Below the pieces are notes generated by a model. The model searched no databases. It was not told the DNA's origin and worked only from the letters and a program-made list of their open reading frames with translations. From Chthonomonas sp. UBA1950 (GTDB lineage Bacteria > Armatimonadota > Fimbriimonadia > Fimbriimonadales > Fimbriimonadaceae), in assembly GCA_002336105.1 (NCBI GenBank), contig DDEQ01000041.1, positions 118,633 to 182,632 of the forward strand: DNA of 64,000 bases. The letters are read 5' to 3'. Shown here in pieces: positions 44,138 through 53,495 of the stretch. Position 1 is the first letter of the stretch. Each line of letters opens with the position of its first letter. A program made the position numbers and the translations under genes.

Positions 44138-45316
44138 CTAGTCGACCAAGATCGATTGAATGTTTTCGACGATCTCTCGAATTCTTCCCATGAAGTGAGC
44201 TGCGCCAGCCCCGTTCATGATCCGATGGTCCAGAGTCATGGCTATGTTCACGCTTCGGCAAAGCTTCAACACTTCTGACTTCGGATCGACGTCGTTATAG
44301 GCCTCACCGAGGAATAACGTGGCACACGCAGGCGGGACCACAACGGGCACACCGTCGCGTACTCCAGCCGCTTGCAGGTTCGTGATAGAGAGTGTCATTG
44401 CCTCATGAGCCTGGTCTTGGCCCGTTCTTGCCAGTTCGATTTGCTCTCGAGTCTTCTGAGCAAACTCATGCCAAGTCATCGTATCGGCGTCATCCACTAC
44501 CGCAATGACGAGTTCATCGCCCGGCAACGCGACGGCGATGCCAAGCGAAACGTGCTCAAAAGTTCGGAAAGTCTCTTCACCGACGAGCGTCGTTCGAACC
44601 GTAGGATGTTCCTTCATGGCCTGCACTACGGCATAAGCAAACATGGTGAATGTCGAAGGGCGGAAGTGAGAATCACTCGACATGAGGGCTGCGCGGGCAG
44701 CTTCCACTTGATCCCATTTTGCGACGATGCTCATTGTGCCCGGCACGACGATTTGGCTACCTCGAACCAGTCGCGAGTTAAGCACCCTCTGCTTCGATGA
44801 AACAGGATGATCTTTATAAGGTCGGCTCGTTGAACTGACTGTAGTGGCTAAAAACTCGTCGATGTCAGCGGGCATAACCTTGCCCTTCTGATTTGCAATA
44901 GTCTCAAGATCAGCGTCGGAAACGCCTTTTTCTTTGGCGTAGGCGCGTGACCTCGGTGGAATCTGGTTATTTCTAATTGCGCCAGAAGGAGTCTGCGGTT
45001 TTTCAGGTTCGGCTTTTTCGTTCGGCAGGGTGGATTGAGGTCCGTGTTGATGAGATGGAGCCTCGGTGACCTCACCTTCTACTTCCATCCGAGCAATTTC
45101 GGCTCCGATCGGAAGGATTTCGTCTTCTGTGGCAAGCCATTCAACCAAGATGCCTTCGTATGGCGACTCGACGTCCATGACCGCCTTATCCGTTTCCATT
45201 TGATAAAGGTGTTCGTCGCGCCGGACCTTTTCCCCGGGTTTTTTAAGGGTCGCGACCAGTCGAGCTTCTTGAAGCCCTTCACCAATTTGCGGAATACGTA
45301 AAGAAACGATTGCCAT
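44138..45316 (-). CDS. 2-oxo acid dehydrogenase E2 (dihydrolipoyl acyltransferase)
   Basis: 392 residues. Domains in order: lipoyl domain (1-80) with the lipoylated Lys in METDKAVMDVESP; a Pro/Glu-rich linker; a peripheral subunit-binding domain (about 115-155, PPRSRAYAKEKGVSD); and the catalytic acyltransferase domain with the active-site His in TLDHRIMNGAGAAHFMG. It could belong to a pyruvate, branched-chain or acetoin complex. No E1 or E3 gene is in this window, which is unusual. Upstream it has a GAGGAG ribosome-binding site buried in an inverted repeat and a two-codon frame (ATG AAA TAG) that runs straight into its ATG. Confidence 0.92.
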   Translation of the reverse strand: MAIVSLRIPQIGEGLQEARLVATLKKPGEKVRRDEHLYQMETDKAVMDVESPYEGILVEWLATEDEILPIGAEIARMEVEGEVTEAPSHQHGPQSTLPNEKAEPEKPQTPSGAIRNNQIPPRSRAYAKEKGVSDADLETIANQKGKVMPADIDEFLATTVSSTSRPYKDHPVSSKQRVLNSRLVRGSQIVVPGTMSIVAKWDQVEAARAALMSSDSHFRPSTFTMFAYAVVQAMKEHPTVRTTLVGEETFRTFEHVSLGIAVALPGDELVIAVVDDADTMTWHEFAQKTREQIELARTGQDQAHEAMTLSITNLQAAGVRDGVPVVVPPACATLFLGEAYNDVDPKSEVLKLCRSVNIAMTLDHRIMNGAGAAHFMGRIREIVENIQSILVD

Positions 45317-45329
45317 CTATTTCATGCTC

Positions 45330-45379
45330 CTCGCGCCGTTGCGGGTAATCAAATTTTGACATACCTAGCGGCGCGAGGT
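45330..45379 (-). promoter_or_regulatory. Inverted repeat that includes the E2 ribosome-binding site
   Basis: Perfect 10-bp arms (45370-45379 and 45330-45339) around a 30-nt loop. In the mRNA the second arm is CGGCGCGAGG, directly followed by AG, so it covers most of the GAGGAG Shine-Dalgarno site. There is no T-tract, so a translational control or processing hairpin is more likely than a terminator. Confidence 0.55.
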
Positions 45380-45385
45380 TCACGA

Positions 45386-47905
45386 TCAGGAGTTCATGCC
45401 TGTTCTTCTTGCGAGCATCAGTTCAATTTTTCGAGCGAAATCCTGTGCTTTGGCAACGCTCGCACCGTGTTCAGGTGATTCTGCGTAAATATGGAACGAT
45501 GGGTCGATGGGGTCAGGAAGTACCAGCACCCACGAATCTTCGTCGAATATCTTGATTCCGTCGAGATGATCGACCGAATCCGGGCGGTCGTTCTCCTCCG
45601 AAATTTGGCGCATGATTTGGCCTTTAGCATCCCATGGCACCGTCACCTGCTGATAAGCCATTTCAAACTTCGGTAGGTCATCAACGACCTCAGAGAGCGT
45701 TAAGCCTGTCTGTTGAAGCATTGAGATGATTTTGCCGAGGCTAAAGGCTGCATCAAAGCCCGGGTGCAGTTCGGGGAAGATAAACCCACCGAGGTCGTCG
45801 CCGGCAAGCGTCACGCCAGCGTCAAGGCTCGTACTCATCAGAGATCGCACGTCTGCCTTTGTTCGAATAACTTGCAAACCGTTGGATATAAACGCGTTCT
45901 CTAGAGATCTCGGGGCAGTGACGCTCAAGGCGACTGACGCGGCCTTATGAGTCTTCGCGATGAGGGTTCCAAGCACGCCAAATAAGGTGTTGCCGACGAC
46001 TTCGAGGCCGCGTTCGTCAATGATTGTGAGTCGCTCGCCTTCCTGAGTGAAGAGAACACCCATGTCGTAGCCCAATGTGCCGACGATGTTGGAAAGGTTT
46101 TTCACATGCGACTGAATTTCGTCTTCGGTTCTTGGTGCACGTTTTGAGTCGTTAAACCCGTTCAAGGCAATCGAGTCGACGTTAATGCGTTCAAGCATTG
46201 CCGGGAAGAAGCCGGAGAGCGACGAATAGCCGTAGTCGCAAACGATTCTTAGGCGTCGCCCGCTGCCTTGCTCCGTTAGACACCGGAAGTAGTCTGCTTG
46301 GTATTCCTCAATGGCTCGGCTGGCAAATTCGATCACCCCAAGGTCGTCAGGATCAGTGCGTCGGAAATCCTCTCTGAAGAATGCAGTTTCGACCTTGCGC
46401 TCCAAACTCTTTGGAAGATAGGCGCCACGCGAGTCGAACATTTCAATCAGTGAAACGCGATTGTTCCCGGGAAGTTTTCGAACGTTCATCGCCGCGCTTG
46501 CACCACTCGTTTTGATGAAATGGCGCGCTACGGGTAGGGCGGCGCTTCGTAGATCGAGCACGTCACAGCCAACACTCAGTAGAGATGAGATCAGGGCTCG
46601 TTTGATCATTCTCGAACTCTTGGTGCTGTCGCGGCTGGTGACGATTCTGGTTGGACCAGAGAAACATGAACCAAACGCTGAGCCCAGTCGGCACGCAAAG
46701 TCTGGAGTGATCTCGATGTTGCTTAAGCCCGCTACGCCAATATCTCGGAACAGGCTTCCATGCCATTTACTGCCCCAAACGAGGCTCATGGTCACGGTTG
46801 CTCCGCGCTCGACGATTTTGTCTGGCCAAAGTTTGACGCGAGGCCGAATCGTACAGTTGGCGTCGATGAGACATCGGTCGCCGACCACCGCTTCTTCTCG
46901 AATCACAGAATCCTTCTTAACAGTGGCATGAGAACAAACGATTGCGGAATGAACGCCGACGCCTGGTCCTATGTAAACACTGTCCCAAAGAACGCTTCGA
47001 TCAACATGCGCACCTTCCTCAACAAAGCAGTTGTCGCCGATGACGGCATACGGCCCGACTCGAGCGTTCTTCTTGATCTTGCAGTTCCGACCGATACAAA
47101 GCGGAGGGACGAGGGTTGCTGTTTTGTCAATGGAGCAGTTCGGGGCAATCGAAATGCCGCCTGGCTCAAGAGCTTCCCCTTGGACTGGCAGATTGATCCT
47201 TCCAGAGAGCATGTCCTCTTGGGCTTCATGATATTGGTTCAATGAGCCAACATCAGCCCAGTACTCGTCCATGACATACCCGTACATCGGGCGACCATCG
47301 GCGAGCAACTTCGGAAAAATATCGCTGCTCCAGTCGTAAACCTTGTCTGGATCCATGAGGTCAAAGACCTCAGGCTCCAAGATATACATTCCGGTGTTGA
47401 CCGTATCAGAGAAAACCTCTGACCAGCCTGGTTTTTCGTGGAACCGAACGACTCTTCCTTCCTCGTCCGTAATTACGACGCCGAACTCTAAGGGATTAGG
47501 CACACGACATAAGACGAGTGTTGCGACACTGCCTTTTGATCTATGAAATTCGATGGCCTTGGTTAGATCGCAGTCGGTGAGTGCGTCACCAGAGATGATG
47601 AGGAATGTGTCGTCTTGTAAAAGGCTCTCTGCTTTCTTGACGCTTCCGGCTGTACCCAGCGGAACGCTTTCAGTGCTGTATTTGATCTGGACGTCGTAGT
47701 CGGTTCCGTCACCAAAGAAGCCCTGGATCTCATCACCCAAATAGTGCAAGGTGGTGACGATCTGCGTGATCTCATGCCGCTTTAGCAAGGCGAGAATATG
47801 AGCCATGATCGGCTCATTACAAACCGGCACTAACGGCTTTGGCCGATTACGCGTTATTGGGCGGAGTCTTGAACCTTCTCCACCTGCCATCACTACAGCT
47901 CTCAT
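45386..47905 (-). CDS. Mannose-1-phosphate guanylyltransferase fused to a degenerate phosphomannomutase-like domain
   Basis: 839 residues. N-terminal nucleotidyltransferase (1-230) with MAGGEGSRLRPITRNRPKPL, GDALTDCD and EYWADVGS, then a left-handed beta-helix of hexapeptide repeats (about 260-360), then a phosphohexomutase-fold region (about 385-839). The order is that of long GDP-mannose pyrophosphorylases of cyanobacteria and relatives. In the mutase half the catalytic serine loop (normally TASHNP) is replaced by MNVRKLPGNN, and the metal loop (normally DGDADR) reads TQEGER, so mutase activity is probably lost. It would supply an activated sugar for surface polysaccharide, in keeping with waaA downstream. 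The nucleotide and sugar are inferred. Confidence 0.85.
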   Translation of the reverse strand: MRAVVMAGGEGSRLRPITRNRPKPLVPVCNEPIMAHILALLKRHEITQIVTTLHYLGDEIQGFFGDGTDYDVQIKYSTESVPLGTAGSVKKAESLLQDDTFLIISGDALTDCDLTKAIEFHRSKGSVATLVLCRVPNPLEFGVVITDEEGRVVRFHEKPGWSEVFSDTVNTGMYILEPEVFDLMDPDKVYDWSSDIFPKLLADGRPMYGYVMDEYWADVGSLNQYHEAQEDMLSGRINLPVQGEALEPGGISIAPNCSIDKTATLVPPLCIGRNCKIKKNARVGPYAVIGDNCFVEEGAHVDRSVLWDSVYIGPGVGVHSAIVCSHATVKKDSVIREEAVVGDRCLIDANCTIRPRVKLWPDKIVERGATVTMSLVWGSKWHGSLFRDIGVAGLSNIEITPDFACRLGSAFGSCFSGPTRIVTSRDSTKSSRMIKRALISSLLSVGCDVLDLRSAALPVARHFIKTSGASAAMNVRKLPGNNRVSLIEMFDSRGAYLPKSLERKVETAFFREDFRRTDPDDLGVIEFASRAIEEYQADYFRCLTEQGSGRRLRIVCDYGYSSLSGFFPAMLERINVDSIALNGFNDSKRAPRTEDEIQSHVKNLSNIVGTLGYDMGVLFTQEGERLTIIDERGLEVVGNTLFGVLGTLIAKTHKAASVALSVTAPRSLENAFISNGLQVIRTKADVRSLMSTSLDAGVTLAGDDLGGFIFPELHPGFDAAFSLGKIISMLQQTGLTLSEVVDDLPKFEMAYQQVTVPWDAKGQIMRQISEENDRPDSVDHLDGIKIFDEDSWVLVLPDPIDPSFHIYAESPEHGASVAKAQDFARKIELMLARRTGMNS

Positions 47906-47912
47906 AGATGCC

Positions 47913-48047
47913 TCACTTCTTCTTTGAAGTCTTTGGTTGCCTCTGTGCGATCACTCCGACTAGCAGCACAAAGAGTTCCTTGACTTCCTTGGCTTCGGGT
48001 ACCGTTGAGCTGTTTTCAGGCAGTTGTCGGCACAAAGCGCCTACCAT
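47913..48047 (-). CDS. Possible 44-residue small protein
   Basis: An open frame MVGALCRQLPENSSTVPEAK with a short hydrophobic segment (ELFVLLVGVIA) and a Lys-rich end fills the gap between the large secreted protein gene and the guanylyltransferase, stopping 7 bp before the latter's ATG. There is no good ribosome-binding site and no known family. It may be a small membrane protein or chance. Confidence 0.28.
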   Translation of the reverse strand: MVGALCRQLPENSSTVPEAKEVKELFVLLVGVIAQRQPKTSKKK

Positions 48048-48063
48048 CGAAAGGATACAAGCC

Positions 48064-50262
48064 TCAGTTTTTGTTTTGAACTGGATAAACGTGAATTGCT
48101 CCAAAAATGCCAAGAGTGTTCGCCTTGTTAATGATACGTATGTAACGGAATCTCTGCGGTTGATTACGATAGGCTACCGAAAAGCCTGATGTTGCGTCGT
48201 TTCTCACCGACGAAGACCAATCCCAATCCGATTCTTTTGCCCATAGATAGCCTTCGTTGGCTTGCTGGCCGGTTGCATAGACGACGATATCAAACTTGCG
48301 CCAAGGTTCTTTAGTGGAATCAATGCGGATTTCAGAAATAGTTCGATCTCTGCCGAGATCAATTTCCACCCATGATCCGATGCCACCTGGGAGTTCTGTC
48401 TCGGTAGCAGGGTTGCCATCGATAAGGGCGAGAAGCTTTGCCGGAGCGTCTGCCTTTGAATCAGAGATAAAACGATCTAGCGCTAAATCAACTGTCGTGT
48501 CTGAAGGCGCAGCGGACAGATTCAGATGAATATCAGCCACGACTGTAGTCGAGCCACTTCGTTTGCTCGCGACCGCTAGCTGCCATAACTTTAGCCACGT
48601 AATTTCCTTTGATCCGCCCTGAATACCTGTGACTAAGTATATGTCTGGTTTTGGCTGCGAGTCGTTCGGGTCCAACTTGGTGAATGATGCAGGAAGGATG
48701 ACAGTGCCTGATGAACTGGTTTTTACCGTGAACTCCGGCCGGTCAGCTAACTTTCCGTCTCTAACTGGGGTTAATGTGAGTTCAATTCCGGAGAGGGGTA
48801 AATCCGCCGAGTCAAGTGCCCTCATAACAACCAGTTTTGGAAGAGGTACTGGACCTTGAAGCGAGGCAACCTCGAACGAGGAAAGAAGACCTGTTGCCTC
48901 AATTGAGGGTTGGTCCCAGATAACGCTGGAACTCGGCTCGTTCGGGACATAAAGCGGTCCTGGAACAGCCCCCTCGAATCGGGTGTCTCCGAACCCTTGG
49001 AGGCCAGGATACATATCCCGATCCTTGCGCTTGGCAAAAGCTGGGTCCGAGAGAGTCGGGGCCGCTAACACGGTGGGTAATCCGATTTGTCGCACTAGCG
49101 AGCTGAATCCTGCCGGGCCGGCGGACGACTGCAATCGAACGCGAGTTTCAACACCGTTCGGAGCGAAGCTGAATCGGCTTTGAGGGGCGATTTCTTCGTT
49201 CCAAGTTCGCACCCAACCTTGAGCTTCTGAGACCGTGCCTCCTAGGCTGATCGGCTTCGCCGTTTCCCATAGAACAAGCTCATCATTTGATGGGTTCTCG
49301 TCTCCTTTGGCGGTCACGCAGGCACCGATTCGGGCAAACCTTGAATCTTTGTAAGTACGGTTTACCGTTACGGTTGCTTCTTGTCCCGGATCGATTTGTC
49401 CCCCGATGGGTGAAGCGACTCCAGGTCGGTCATCGGTAATCCATGTCAACTGAACATCGTTTGCAGCTTTCTTGCCGACGTTGCGAAGATGGGCTGTCCA
49501 AACTACTTCCTGTCCTGGCTTCGGCGATTCCGGTGAACTGGTGATGGATTCAATTGAGAGATCGGCACCATCGGACTCTTTCGGATCGGCAAGCTCCAAA
49601 ACGAGTTTTGGACGCCCCATCGGGCTCTTGCTTGAGTCGAACTCACAACTCGCTGAAAAGTTTAGGGAGAAACCGTAATTTGAATCTGGACGGTCGATCA
49701 TCCCCTGAACGGCATCTTCGAGACCAGTGATTGTGACTTGGTGGTCAGAATTCGATGACTTCACCCCGCGAATCAGTTGAACGTCTTGTGCCCCAGTTGC
49801 TCCTGGCTGCTGCCAGCCCAAATATCCCTGTCTTCGTTCTTTCCATGTTGCGGCTCCAGACGGAGGGGGCGGTTGAGTGGGTGTGGTTGGGCTCGCGGGT
49901 TTGGACATGAGGCCCTTGAGCGTCACCATTGAACCTTCGCCCCAACCTGCGAGCACCTTTCCTACGCTGGAAATGGAAGCTGGCTCACCAGACTCCTGTG
50001 TGAGAACGAGTGATGCCTTTACCACTTTGCGACGACCAACGACACGTTGTAAGTTAGCAAAACGGATCAGGAGTAAGCGTCCCGGACCACCTTGAAGTGA
50101 GTACGATGCACCGGCGGGTTGGGTCGCTGCGACATCAATAAAAGTATCTTCGACAGCCCAGTAACGCATGTCATAACCAGCAATAGCGGCGCCTCGGAAC
50201 ACCTCTAGGGATTCCGAGTTCGATGGTTTAGTTATTGCGCAATAAGCCAAGATGCTGAGCAT
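48064..50262 (-). CDS. Large exported multi-domain protein (DNRLRE-like, CARDB-like and discoidin-like)
   Basis: 732 residues with a short weak signal segment. The first ~225 residues look like a DNRLRE domain (AVEDTFIDVAATQPAGASYS, RLLLIRFANLQ, then GRPKLVLEL), a jelly-roll found in bacterial surface proteins. A CARDB (APHP) immunoglobulin-like domain follows (about 240-335; ADLSIESITSSPESPKPGQE, then HLRNVGKKAAN). The C-terminal ~150 residues look like an F5/8 discoidin module (GSWVEIDLGRDRTISEIRID, then RFRYIRIINK). No catalytic motif is visible, so an adhesive or structural surface protein is most likely. It is the first gene of the minus-strand envelope cluster and is divergent from the glycosyltransferase gene. 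Confidence 0.7.
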   Translation of the reverse strand: MLSILAYCAITKPSNSESLEVFRGAAIAGYDMRYWAVEDTFIDVAATQPAGASYSLQGGPGRLLLIRFANLQRVVGRRKVVKASLVLTQESGEPASISSVGKVLAGWGEGSMVTLKGLMSKPASPTTPTQPPPPSGAATWKERRQGYLGWQQPGATGAQDVQLIRGVKSSNSDHQVTITGLEDAVQGMIDRPDSNYGFSLNFSASCEFDSSKSPMGRPKLVLELADPKESDGADLSIESITSSPESPKPGQEVVWTAHLRNVGKKAANDVQLTWITDDRPGVASPIGGQIDPGQEATVTVNRTYKDSRFARIGACVTAKGDENPSNDELVLWETAKPISLGGTVSEAQGWVRTWNEEIAPQSRFSFAPNGVETRVRLQSSAGPAGFSSLVRQIGLPTVLAAPTLSDPAFAKRKDRDMYPGLQGFGDTRFEGAVPGPLYVPNEPSSSVIWDQPSIEATGLLSSFEVASLQGPVPLPKLVVMRALDSADLPLSGIELTLTPVRDGKLADRPEFTVKTSSSGTVILPASFTKLDPNDSQPKPDIYLVTGIQGGSKEITWLKLWQLAVASKRSGSTTVVADIHLNLSAAPSDTTVDLALDRFISDSKADAPAKLLALIDGNPATETELPGGIGSWVEIDLGRDRTISEIRIDSTKEPWRKFDIVVYATGQQANEGYLWAKESDWDWSSSVRNDATSGFSVAYRNQPQRFRYIRIINKANTLGIFGAIHVYPVQNKN

Positions 50263-50324
50263 AAGTTGAGTGTACTGTTACATACGCTGGCTTCGGGTAA
50301 GTTATCCGGCGAGGGTATGAACTC

Positions 50325-51218
50325 GTGACGGATCGGCTGATATTCACTGCTGCCCTGAACCATCCAAGGTATGGCGAGATGGCGATGGGACTTGGTCGGT
50401 CGCTCAAGCTGATCGGTGATACAACACCGCGCGCCATCGTTACCAACATCGCGGATGTCGATTGGTATGAGTGCTTCGACTACGTTTTTCCTCCTCCGCC
50501 TGATCTTCACAGCGCGTTTTGGTCTAAGTTCACCGCGTTCGACCTGATCGATGCGAAACGAGCGCTTTTTGTCGACGCTGATTGTTTGGTTTTCAAACGG
50601 CTTGGACCGGTCTTCGATGCTTTTGATGGTTCATGTGTCGGGGTACAAGGCCATTGGGCCAATACTGGTGAGTGGTACGGATGTGATCTTCCGGAGTTCT
50701 GTCAAAGGCATCAGCTCAAAGCAATCCCAAAGTTCAACGGAGGCGTAATCTACTACGAAAACGGTCCGGAATTTGAGAAGGTCATCGAGACTTCGAAGCA
50801 GGTCGCTGACCAGTTTGACTCTTATGGGTTTGGGCGAGTGAAGTCGGCGCACACCAAAGGCTCAGTGCCCGAAGAGCCATGCTTGTCGCTCGCAATGGCT
50901 CAAACGGGACTGGGTACGGTTATTGATGAAGAAGCGAATTTTCATAACTCAGCTGTTGGGCTCGTTGGCAAATTGAACCTGGATGTCCGCACAAACAACT
51001 GTTCCTTCCTGTGTCGTCGATACGAGCTTCAGCGCGTTGAGCCTTATATCTTTCATGCGCATTTTTACTCGAAGTTCACCATCTACTGGAAGCAGCTTAA
51101 GGTGCTCGAGAATCTATCCAAATACGAAAAGGACCATGGATTTGGTTATATGTCGCCAACTCACAAGCTCTCGCGTTCGATTCAAAAGCGAATCCTAAGA
51201 TTGACCGGAAAGCTTTAG
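50325..51218 (+). CDS. GT-A fold glycosyltransferase-like protein
   Basis: 297 residues, probably starting at GTG 50325. The fold resembles GT8-like enzymes: an N-terminal LIFTAALNHPRYGEMAMGLG strand-helix, a DxD metal motif in RALFVDADCLVFK (about 82-94), and KFNGGVIYYENG (family FNaGv...). The C-terminal HAHFYSKFTIYWKQL includes a His that often completes the metal site. The last ~35 residues are basic and may touch the membrane. Acceptor and donor unknown; a role in surface glycans fits the neighbours. It is followed 34 bp later by pcrA, with no functional link evident. Confidence 0.72.
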   Translation: MTDRLIFTAALNHPRYGEMAMGLGRSLKLIGDTTPRAIVTNIADVDWYECFDYVFPPPPDLHSAFWSKFTAFDLIDAKRALFVDADCLVFKRLGPVFDAFDGSCVGVQGHWANTGEWYGCDLPEFCQRHQLKAIPKFNGGVIYYENGPEFEKVIETSKQVADQFDSYGFGRVKSAHTKGSVPEEPCLSLAMAQTGLGTVIDEEANFHNSAVGLVGKLNLDVRTNNCSFLCRRYELQRVEPYIFHAHFYSKFTIYWKQLKVLENLSKYEKDHGFGYMSPTHKLSRSIQKRILRLTGKL

Positions 51219-51252
51219 AGACCCTTCAAGCTATGCCACAATAGCTAGAAGC

Positions 51253-53469
51253 ATGTCTGCCGTTCTTGATCTTGACTCACTGAACCCAGAGCAACGCGAG
51301 GCCGTAGATCATGAGAGTGGCCCGATGCTCATTTTTGCTGGCGCGGGTTCTGGAAAGACTCGAGTCATCACCTTTCGGATTGCCCGACTTCTTCTCACTG
51401 GGGTTCATCCTTCTCGTATTTTGGCGGTGACATTCACCAACAAAGCTGCGAAGGAGATGCGTGAGCGCGTTGAGGATCTCGTCGGGCCGGTGGGACGAAG
51501 CATGTGGATCGGAACCTTCCACTCGTTGTGTTCGCGAATGCTCCGAATGGACGGATCTGCAATAGGAATCGATCCGAATTTCGTCATCTACGACGATGGC
51601 GACCAACTCTCGTTAATTCGAGAAGTTTTGAAGGCGAAGAATATCGACGATAAGTCGATTCAGCCTCGGGCAGTATTAAGCGAAATCTCTCGAGCAAAAG
51701 AAAAACTCCAAACTCCTGAGAAGTATTCCGAAGGCGCAACGGGTTTCTTCGAACGGATTGCTGCGGACGTTTACAAATCGTACAACACCTTGCTACGAAG
51801 AGCGAATGCGCTCGACTTTGACGACATCTTGTATTTCACAAATCGCCTTCTTGAGCAGAGAAAAGACGTTCGCGATAAGTATTCAGATCGGTTCCAGCAT
51901 GTCTTGGTCGACGAGTATCAGGACGTTAACTTCAGCCAATATCAGGTCATCCATTACCTGGCTGAGAAACATAAGAACATTGTCGTCGTCGGCGATGATG
52001 ACCAGTCGATTTATGCATGGAGAGGCGCAGATGTTAAACTTATCCTGCGTTTTAGCAGCGACTATCCCGATGCGCGGGTCGTCAAGCTGGAGAGGAACTA
52101 TCGCTCGACGAAGACTATTCTTGCTGCAGCGAACGAAGTCATTTCGCACAACAGATCCCGCGCTAACAAACAGCTTTGGACCGAAAACGAGCAGGGCGTT
52201 CCCATCACTCTGACCCAAGTAGGTTCTGAGCAAGACGAGGGCATGATGATCGCGGATAGGATCGTCAAAGAGATTCGAGCCGGAAAGCGGACCTATAAAG
52301 ACTTTGCCGTCCTTTATCGAACGAACGCCCAAAGCCGTGTCATGGAAGAAGCCTTCCTTACAAACCGGATTCCCCACGTTTTGGTCGGTGGCCAGCGGTT
52401 CTACGAACGCAAAGAAATCAAGGACATGATCGCCTATCTCCGATTGACTTTCAATCCGCGAGATGATGTGAGCTTCCGACGTGCGATTGGTGTGCCATCA
52501 AGAGGAATAGGACCTACGAGCCTTTCGAAAATAGAAGAAAAAGCAAGAATATTAGATATATCGCTGGTGCAGGCTTCAAAGGATCAAGAGGTCCAGACCT
52601 CATTGCCCAAGAAGACGGCTTCCGCTGTCAGAGGATTTGTTGGGGCACTCGAAGAAGCCAGCGACCTAAGCGAGAAGGGAGAAGTTACGCCGGTTCTCAA
52701 AGCCCTTCTGTCGAGCAGCGGCTATGTTGATATGCTCAAAGCTGAGCATTCCGAAGAGGCGCTGGGGCGACTAGAGAACCTTCAGGAATTGCTGAGCGTA
52801 ACCGCAGAGTACGATGCAACCAGCGACGAGCCTTCGCTTGGAGGCTTTTTGGAGAGTGTTTCGCTTGTTTCAGATGTTGATGCGCTTGCTGGAAACAATG
52901 GCGATGCCGTGACCTTGATGACGCTTCACTCTGCCAAGGGTTTGGAATTTCCCGTCGTCTTCATTGCAGGGATGGAAGAGGGCGTCTTCCCACACTCAAG
53001 ATCGCTCAATTCGGACACGGAACTCGAAGAAGAACGGCGCCTAGCTTATGTAGGAATGACGCGTGCTCGGCAGGAACTGCACCTTCTTCACGCCCACCGG
53101 CGAACTTTGTACGGCACACCCAATTTCAACACAAGATCGCGTTTCTTAGACGATATCCCGGCCAACCTTATCGACAGCCTCAACATGTATGGTGACGTTG
53201 CCTATGAAAACCCTCAAGGCAAGGTTCGGCAGGTGTATCAAGAGCGTGCAGGGAACTACACCATCACTGAGCCAACTCCAAAGCCCGTGACAACGGGTTG
53301 GACACCTCCATTTCAGGTTGGCCAGCGAGTCAGCCATGTCAAATTTGGCATTGGCGTAGTGGTTGCCTGCAGTCCCATCAAAGACGACGCCGAAGTGACG
53401 GTGGCGTTCCCGGGAGTGATTGGCGTCAAGAAGCTGGTTCAAAAACTTGCGAAATTGCAAGCGGTGTAG
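51253..53469 (+). CDS. pcrA: UvrD/PcrA-type DNA helicase
   Basis: 738 residues. SF1A 3'-5' helicase for repair and replication-fork clearing. Motifs in order: Q-motif LNPEQREAV, Walker A FAGAGSGKT, Ia AVTFTNKAAKEM, II VDEYQDVN, III VVGDDDQSIYAWRGA, IV KLERNYRS, V VTLMTLHSAKGLEFPVVF and VI EERRLAYVGMTRARQEL. The C-terminal ~110 residues hold a Tudor-like domain (GQRVSHVKFGIGVVVA), as in PcrA proteins that bind RNA polymerase. Full length; the ATG at 51253 matches the family start. Confidence 0.97.
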   Translation: MSAVLDLDSLNPEQREAVDHESGPMLIFAGAGSGKTRVITFRIARLLLTGVHPSRILAVTFTNKAAKEMRERVEDLVGPVGRSMWIGTFHSLCSRMLRMDGSAIGIDPNFVIYDDGDQLSLIREVLKAKNIDDKSIQPRAVLSEISRAKEKLQTPEKYSEGATGFFERIAADVYKSYNTLLRRANALDFDDILYFTNRLLEQRKDVRDKYSDRFQHVLVDEYQDVNFSQYQVIHYLAEKHKNIVVVGDDDQSIYAWRGADVKLILRFSSDYPDARVVKLERNYRSTKTILAAANEVISHNRSRANKQLWTENEQGVPITLTQVGSEQDEGMMIADRIVKEIRAGKRTYKDFAVLYRTNAQSRVMEEAFLTNRIPHVLVGGQRFYERKEIKDMIAYLRLTFNPRDDVSFRRAIGVPSRGIGPTSLSKIEEKARILDISLVQASKDQEVQTSLPKKTASAVRGFVGALEEASDLSEKGEVTPVLKALLSSSGYVDMLKAEHSEEALGRLENLQELLSVTAEYDATSDEPSLGGFLESVSLVSDVDALAGNNGDAVTLMTLHSAKGLEFPVVFIAGMEEGVFPHSRSLNSDTELEEERRLAYVGMTRARQELHLLHAHRRTLYGTPNFNTRSRFLDDIPANLIDSLNMYGDVAYENPQGKVRQVYQERAGNYTITEPTPKPVTTGWTPPFQVGQRVSHVKFGIGVVVACSPIKDDAEVTVAFPGVIGVKKLVQKLAKLQAV

Positions 53470-53495
53470 TTTTCTTCGCGTAAACTCGCAATTGG

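Noticed and set aside
47908..48189. 93-codon plus-strand frame opposite the gap between the surface protein and the guanylyltransferase
   Set aside because: Mostly antisense to the end of the 732-residue gene, with no recognisable feature.
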